10,000 bases of DNA from Desulfarculus sp. (lineage in GTDB: Bacteria; Desulfobacterota; Desulfarculia; Desulfarculales; Desulfarculaceae). The translations under genes and the position numbers were made by a program. The first letter of the stretch is position 1, and every line of letters begins with the position of its first letter. The stretch covers positions 1-10,000 of the forward strand of contig JAIWNN010000026.1 in the NCBI GenBank assembly GCA_020216805.1. The letters are read 5' to 3'. Shown in pieces: positions 6,766 to 10,000 of the stretch. The notes under the pieces are model-generated. The model made no database searches and was not told the origin of the DNA. It saw nothing but the letters and a program-made list of their open reading frames with translations.

Positions 6766-7062
6766 ATGCGCAGAGCTCGAAAGACCCGCGGCAAGAGCGT
6801 CCCCTTCAGCCCCAGCCTCGATGTCAACGCTTGGTTGGCCGAGAATCCGGACGCCCTCATCACTTGTCCCAGCCAGCCCGGGAACCTGAAGCTGCTGCCC
6901 TCGGCCTGCGTCAAGCGGCACCAGGCCGCCAACGAGCCCAAGTGGTCCACCATCGGCGCCGAGCCGTTCCACCTCTTCGTTTTCAAGATGAACCTGGTTG
7001 CCTGCCGCAACTGCGCCATCGGCGCGCGCCTGGCCCGCGAGACCAAGGTCATGGCGGCCTGA
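6766..7062 (+). CDS. Small four-cysteine protein, putative zinc-binding, function unknown
   Basis: The protein has 98 residues and I do not recognise a named family. The N-terminus is basic (MRRARKTRGK). Four cysteines are arranged as C34-x13-C48-x31-C80-x2-C83, the last pair in ACRNCAIG, compatible with a treble-clef or ribbon-like zinc site. The segment LLPSACVKRHQAA between them is helical and basic. There is no signal peptide or membrane segment, so it should be cytosolic, and a nucleic-acid or protein adaptor role is possible but only inferred. The ATG at 6766 has GAGGAG six bases upstream. A TTG at 6730 in the same frame has no ribosome site and is rejected. A sigma-54 promoter match lies directly upstream and a strong terminator follows, so it is probably a single-gene transcript. 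Codon use is GC-rich like its neighbours, so there is no sign of recent transfer. Confidence 0.85.
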   Translation: MRRARKTRGKSVPFSPSLDVNAWLAENPDALITCPSQPGNLKLLPSACVKRHQAANEPKWSTIGAEPFHLFVFKMNLVACRNCAIGARLARETKVMAA

Positions 7063-7079
7063 CACCTCCAGCCTCCTCC

Positions 7080-7099
7080 GCCGGGCTCCCCCGCCCGGC
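7080..7099 (+). other. Hairpin preceding the terminator
   Basis: GCCGGGC and GCCCGGC form a perfect 7-bp stem with a 6-nt C-rich loop, 10 bp before the intrinsic terminator. It may stabilise the 3' end of the short mRNA; there is no T-tract of its own. Confidence 0.5.
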
Positions 7100-7109
7100 C
7101 CCATCCTCG

Positions 7110-7137
7110 CCCACGCCCTTCGGGGCGTGGGTTTTTT
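7110..7137 (+). terminator. Intrinsic terminator with UUCG tetraloop
   Basis: Arms CCCACGCCC and GGGCGTGGG form a 9-bp perfect stem closed by TTCG and followed by six T residues. It ends the four-cysteine transcript about 47 bp after its stop and insulates the aconitase gene. Confidence 0.95.
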
Positions 7138-7151
7138 AATCCTGGCCAGGC

Positions 7152-7180
7152 TTGCGAGGGACGGGTCATGGCCCTACAAT
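7152..7180 (+). promoter_or_regulatory. Sigma-70-type promoter of the aconitase gene
   Basis: TTGCGA (7152-7157, four of six) is followed by a 17-bp spacer and TACAAT (7175-7180, five of six). The expected start near 7187 gives a leader of about 40 nt to the ATG at 7227. It lies immediately after the upstream terminator. Confidence 0.6.
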
Positions 7181-7226
7181 GGCCGCCAGCCAAACCACCA
7201 TCATTCCCCCTCACGCGAGGAACGGC

Positions 7227-9143
7227 ATGGCGCGCAACCTGGCCCATAAGATCATCGCCGACCACCTGCGGGAAGGCGTTCTGGAGCCCGGCCAGGAGAT
7301 CGGCCTGGGCATCGACCAGACCCTGACCCAGGACGCCACCGGCACCCTGGCCGCCCTGGAGTTCGAGGCCCTGGGCCTGGACCGGGTGCGCACCGAGGTC
7401 TCGGTCTCCTACGTGGACCACAACCTGTTGCAGACCGACTTCAAAAACCCCGACGACCACCGCTTCCTGCGCACCTTCGCCGCCCGCTTCGGCTTGTGGT
7501 TTTCGCCGCCGGGCAACGGCATTTGCCACCAGCTCCACCTGCTCAACTTCGGCCGCCCTGGGGCCACCCTGCTGGGTTCGGACAGCCACACCCCCCACTG
7601 CGGAGGCCTGGGCATGCTGGCCATGGGGGCCGGGGGCCTGGACGTGGCCGCAGCCATGGCCGGCTATCCTTTTTTCCTGCCCTGTCCCCGGGTGCTGGGG
7701 GTTCGCCTGACCGGCCAACTGGCCGAGGGCGTGACCGCCAAGGACGTGATCCTGGAGCTGTTGCGCCGCTTGAGCGTCAAGGGCGGGGTGGGCCTGGTGC
7801 TGGAGTATTTCGGCCCCGGCGTGGCCGGCCTTTCGGTCAGCCAGCGGGCGGCCATCTGCAACATGGGCGCGGAGCTGGGGGCCACCGCCAGTCTGTTCCC
7901 CAGTGATGAACGCACCCGCGATTTCCTGGCCGCCCAGGGTCGGCCCCAGGTCTGGCGCGAGCTGGCGGCCGATCCCGGCGCGGAATACGACCGGGTGGAG
8001 GAGATCGCCCTGGACCGGCTGGTCCCCCTGGTGGCCTGCCCCTCCAGCCCGGACAACGTCCGCCCGGCGGCCGAGCTCGGGGATGTGGCGGTGGAGCAGG
8101 TGATCGTAGGCTCCTGCGGCGGCGGCTCCTACGAGGATCTGATGACCTTGGCCCTGGCCCTCAAGGGCAAGACCATCGCCCCGGGGGTGAATCTCTACGT
8201 CAACCCCGGCTCGCGCCAGGCCCTGGCGCAGTTGGCCGCAGCCGGCGGGCTCCAGGATCTATTGGCCGCCGGAGCCAGCATCTTCCAGGCTGGCTGCCTG
8301 GGCTGCATCGGCATGAGCCAGGCCCCGGCCACCGGCAGCGCCAGCCTGCGCACCTTCCCGCGCAACTTCCCCGGCCGCTCCGGCACCCGGGACGACCGGG
8401 TCTACCTGGCCGGGCCCCGGGTGGCGGCGGCCACCGCCCTGGCCGGCCACCTCGCCGATCCCCGCGACCTGGAACCCCTGCCGCCCCTGCCGCCGGCGCC
8501 GGACCTGCGGCCCGAGGCCCTGGTCCCGCCCCTGGCCGACGGCGCGGGGGTGGAGATCGTGCGCGGACCCAACATCGCCCCCTTCCCGGTGCTGGAGCCC
8601 CTGCCCGCGGACCTGACCTGCCAGGTCATCCTCAAGCTGGGCGACAACATCACCACCGACCACATCATGCCCGCCGGCAGCAAGATCCTGCCCCTGCGCT
8701 CCAACGTGCCGGCCATCAGCCAGCACGTCTTCGCGGCGGTGGACCCCGAGTTCGCGCAGAAGGCCCAGGCCGCGGCCCCGGTGGCGGTGGTGGGCGGCGA
8801 GAACTACGGCCAGGGCTCCTCCCGCGAGCACGCCGCCCTGGCCCCGCGCTACCTGGGGGTGCGGGTCAAGCTGGCCAAGTCCTTCGCCCGCATCCACCGC
8901 GCCAACCTGTTCAACTTCGGCATCGTGCCCCTGGTCTTCGCCGATCCGGCCGACTACGACCGCCTGGAGACGGGCGCGCGGCTGGAGTTCCCGGGCCTGG
9001 CCCAGGCCATCGCCGAGGGCCGGGAGATCATCCCCTGCCGGCTGGAAGGCCGCGAGCTGGGCCTGATTCTTGACGCCAGCCCCCGCGAGCGCCGCCTTCT
9101 GGTAGCCGGCGGACTTTTGAGCCTGATCCGGGGCGGGGCCTAG
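7227..9143 (+). CDS. Aconitate hydratase (Aquifex-type aconitase)
   Basis: The protein has 638 residues and would interconvert citrate and isocitrate through cis-aconitate in the cytosolic TCA pathway. Its length fits the shorter Aquifex-type aconitases rather than the roughly 890-residue AcnA/AcnB. Recognisable motifs are DSHT (119-122), the cluster ligands C297 (GSCGGGSYEDL) and C357/C360 (GCLGCIGMSQAP), RTFPRNFPGRSGT (375-387), GDNITTDHIMPAG (472-484) and the swivel-domain active-site loop YGQGSSREHAALAPR (527-541, catalytic serine S531 by homology). The first ligand motif is normally GSCTNSSYEDL; here Thr-Asn-Ser is replaced by Gly-Gly-Gly, which is odd for an active-site loop. All three cluster cysteines remain. 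The ATG at 7227 has GAGGA about six bases upstream; the frame extends further up, through promoter sequence, and was not used. mqnE follows 175 bp downstream with its own promoter. Confidence 0.93.
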   Translation: MARNLAHKIIADHLREGVLEPGQEIGLGIDQTLTQDATGTLAALEFEALGLDRVRTEVSVSYVDHNLLQTDFKNPDDHRFLRTFAARFGLWFSPPGNGICHQLHLLNFGRPGATLLGSDSHTPHCGGLGMLAMGAGGLDVAAAMAGYPFFLPCPRVLGVRLTGQLAEGVTAKDVILELLRRLSVKGGVGLVLEYFGPGVAGLSVSQRAAICNMGAELGATASLFPSDERTRDFLAAQGRPQVWRELAADPGAEYDRVEEIALDRLVPLVACPSSPDNVRPAAELGDVAVEQVIVGSCGGGSYEDLMTLALALKGKTIAPGVNLYVNPGSRQALAQLAAAGGLQDLLAAGASIFQAGCLGCIGMSQAPATGSASLRTFPRNFPGRSGTRDDRVYLAGPRVAAATALAGHLADPRDLEPLPPLPPAPDLRPEALVPPLADGAGVEIVRGPNIAPFPVLEPLPADLTCQVILKLGDNITTDHIMPAGSKILPLRSNVPAISQHVFAAVDPEFAQKAQAAAPVAVVGGENYGQGSSREHAALAPRYLGVRVKLAKSFARIHRANLFNFGIVPLVFADPADYDRLETGARLEFPGLAQAIAEGREIIPCRLEGRELGLILDASPRERRLLVAGGLLSLIRGGA

Positions 9144-9193
9144 GCCCGCCGGGGCGGGCGCGGCCCAGGATCGCGCGATGGCGCGGAAATCGG

Positions 9194-9222
9194 TTGCCAG
9201 GGGCCGATATGCGGCATATTAT
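9194..9222 (+). promoter_or_regulatory. Sigma-70-type promoter of mqnE
   Basis: TTGCCA (9194-9199, five of six) and TATTAT (9217-9222, five of six) are separated by exactly 17 bp. The predicted start near 9229 leaves a leader of about 90 nt before the ATG at 9319. This is the best sigma-70-like match in the window. Confidence 0.7.
9207..9219. promoter_or_regulatory. Palindromic operator candidate in the mqnE promoter
   Basis: ATATGC-G-GCATAT is a perfect 13-bp palindrome with 6-bp arms. It covers the end of the promoter spacer and the first half of the -10 box. A protein bound here would block RNA polymerase, so repression of mqnE is a reasonable inference; the regulator is unknown. Confidence 0.45.
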
Positions 9223-9318
9223 GATGACCACCTGGTCACCGCCCCGGACTCGCCAGCCCGGGACCATTGCCGGCGGTCCGTCGTCCCAGGCGGAGCCGCC
9301 AGGGAGCCCGACGCGACC

Positions 9319-10000
9319 ATGTCCCCCGCCGCGCGCCGCGACCCAACCACCGGCCCGTTGTCACCCCTGCCTCCGCTGGAAGTGGACACGGCCGTCATCA
9401 GCGACCCCGACCTGCGCCCCCTGGCGGCCAAGCTGATGGCCGGCCAGCGCCTGGAGCGCGAGGACGGCCTCAGCCTGCTCAACAGTCGCGACCTGCCCGG
9501 CCTGGGGGCCCTGGCCACGGCGGTGCGCCGCCACCACAACGGCCAGCGGGCCCACTACGTCCTCAACCGCCACATCAACTACTCCAACGTCTGCGTCAAT
9601 CAGTGCGCCTTCTGCGCCTTTTGGCGCGAGGCGGCCCAGGAGGGGGCCTACACCATGACCCCGGCCGAGGTGGCGGACAAGGCCGCCTGCGGAGGTCTGC
9701 CGGTGGACGAGCTGCACATCGTGGGCTCCTGCCACCCCGATCTGCCCTTCGAGTACTACGAGGACATCCTGCGCGCGGCCCGCCGCGCCCGACCCGAGGC
9801 CTGCCTCAAGGCCTTCACCGCGGTGGAGATCGACCACCTGGCCCGCATCTCGGGCCAGACCCCGCGCCAGGTGCTGGAGCGCCTGATCGCCGCCGGCCTG
9901 GGAGCCATGCCCGGCGGCGGGGCCGAGGTCTTCAGTCCCCGGGTGCGGCAAAGGCTTTGCCCCCGCAAGACCAGCGCCGAGGACTGGCTGGCCATTTCCG
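9319..10000 (+). CDS. mqnE: Aminodeoxyfutalosine synthase MqnE (3' truncated by window edge)
   Basis: This radical SAM enzyme of the futalosine route to menaquinone joins the enolpyruvyl carbon skeleton to S-adenosylmethionine to give aminofutalosine. 227 residues are visible. The leading part, DPDLRPLAAKLMAGQRLEREDGL, matches the usual N-terminal helix. NRHINYSNVCVNQCAFCAF contains the CX3CX2C cluster motif at C92, C96 and C99. HIVGSCHPDLPFEYYED (133-149), KAFTAVEIDHLARISG (164-179) and AGLGAMPGGGAEVF (192-205) are typical of MqnE; the related MqnC differs in these blocks. The C-terminal third of the barrel is outside the window. The ATG at 9319 has only a distant ribosome-site-like GGGAG (12 bases away), giving about 20 Pro-rich residues before conserved sequence, so the exact start is less certain. 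It has its own promoter and may head a menaquinone operon continuing to the right. Confidence 0.92.
   Translation, partial: MSPAARRDPTTGPLSPLPPLEVDTAVISDPDLRPLAAKLMAGQRLEREDGLSLLNSRDLPGLGALATAVRRHHNGQRAHYVLNRHINYSNVCVNQCAFCAFWREAAQEGAYTMTPAEVADKAACGGLPVDELHIVGSCHPDLPFEYYEDILRAARRARPEACLKAFTAVEIDHLARISGQTPRQVLERLIAAGLGAMPGGGAEVFSPRVRQRLCPRKTSAEDWLAIS

Noticed and set aside
7142..7156. Possible sigma-54 site (TGGCCAGGCTTGC) upstream of aconitase
   Set aside because: The GG-to-GC offset is 10 bp instead of 12, which sigma-54 does not tolerate; a sigma-70-type pair overlaps it.
6648..7718. 356-residue minus-strand frame across the four-cysteine gene, terminator and aconitase start
   Set aside because: It crosses two promoters and a perfect terminator and reads antisense to conserved aconitase sequence.
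9144..9160. GCCCGCCGGGGCGGGC after the aconitase stop as a terminator
   Set aside because: A short 6-bp stem without following T residues; termination here is not supported.

Overview
The window is GC-rich, densely coding DNA with short intergenic gaps. The gene set is an Aquifex-type aconitase, the futalosine-pathway menaquinone enzyme MqnE, a long Lon-like AAA_32 protease, a Cache/PAS histidine kinase with an NtrC-type regulator, and sigma-54 promoters. This suggests a Desulfobacterota-like (deltaproteobacterial) anaerobe of high GC content. The assignment is an inference from gene content and composition, not from a marker gene.

Layout. On the minus strand, reading from high to low coordinates, come a small receiver-like protein (6277-5900) ending at a strong intrinsic terminator (5879-5851), a Lon-family protease (5755-3317), a sensor histidine kinase (3163-944) and its NtrC-type sigma-54 activator (919 to the window edge, C-terminus missing). 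Kinase and regulator are 24 bp apart and form a two-component operon. The protease lies 152 bp upstream of the kinase on the same strand and could be transcribed with it, since no terminator is evident between them. On the plus strand come a 98-residue four-cysteine protein (6766-7062) closed by a UUCG-loop terminator (7110-7137), an aconitase (7227-9143) with its own sigma-70-like promoter, and mqnE (9319 to the window edge), also with a good sigma-70-like promoter that carries a 13-bp palindrome.

The most striking region is the 488-bp divergent intergenic stretch 6278-6765. It holds a sigma-54 (-24/-12) promoter match facing each flanking gene: minus strand 6402-6387 toward the receiver-like gene, and plus strand 6693-6708 toward the four-cysteine gene. 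Between them lie three related 16-bp elements (6454-6469, 6534-6549, 6552-6567) of the form TGT-N10-ACA/ACG/GCA, at distances typical of enhancer sites for sigma-54 activators. This reads as one shared enhancer region driving two small, uncharacterised genes in opposite directions, each with its own terminator. The activator is unknown. The NtrC-type regulator in this window is one candidate, but nothing in the sequence proves the link.

Functionally, the right side is housekeeping metabolism (citrate/isocitrate interconversion and menaquinone synthesis). The left side is signal sensing, sigma-54 activation and protein quality control. No tRNA, rRNA, CRISPR array, insertion sequence or attachment site was seen.
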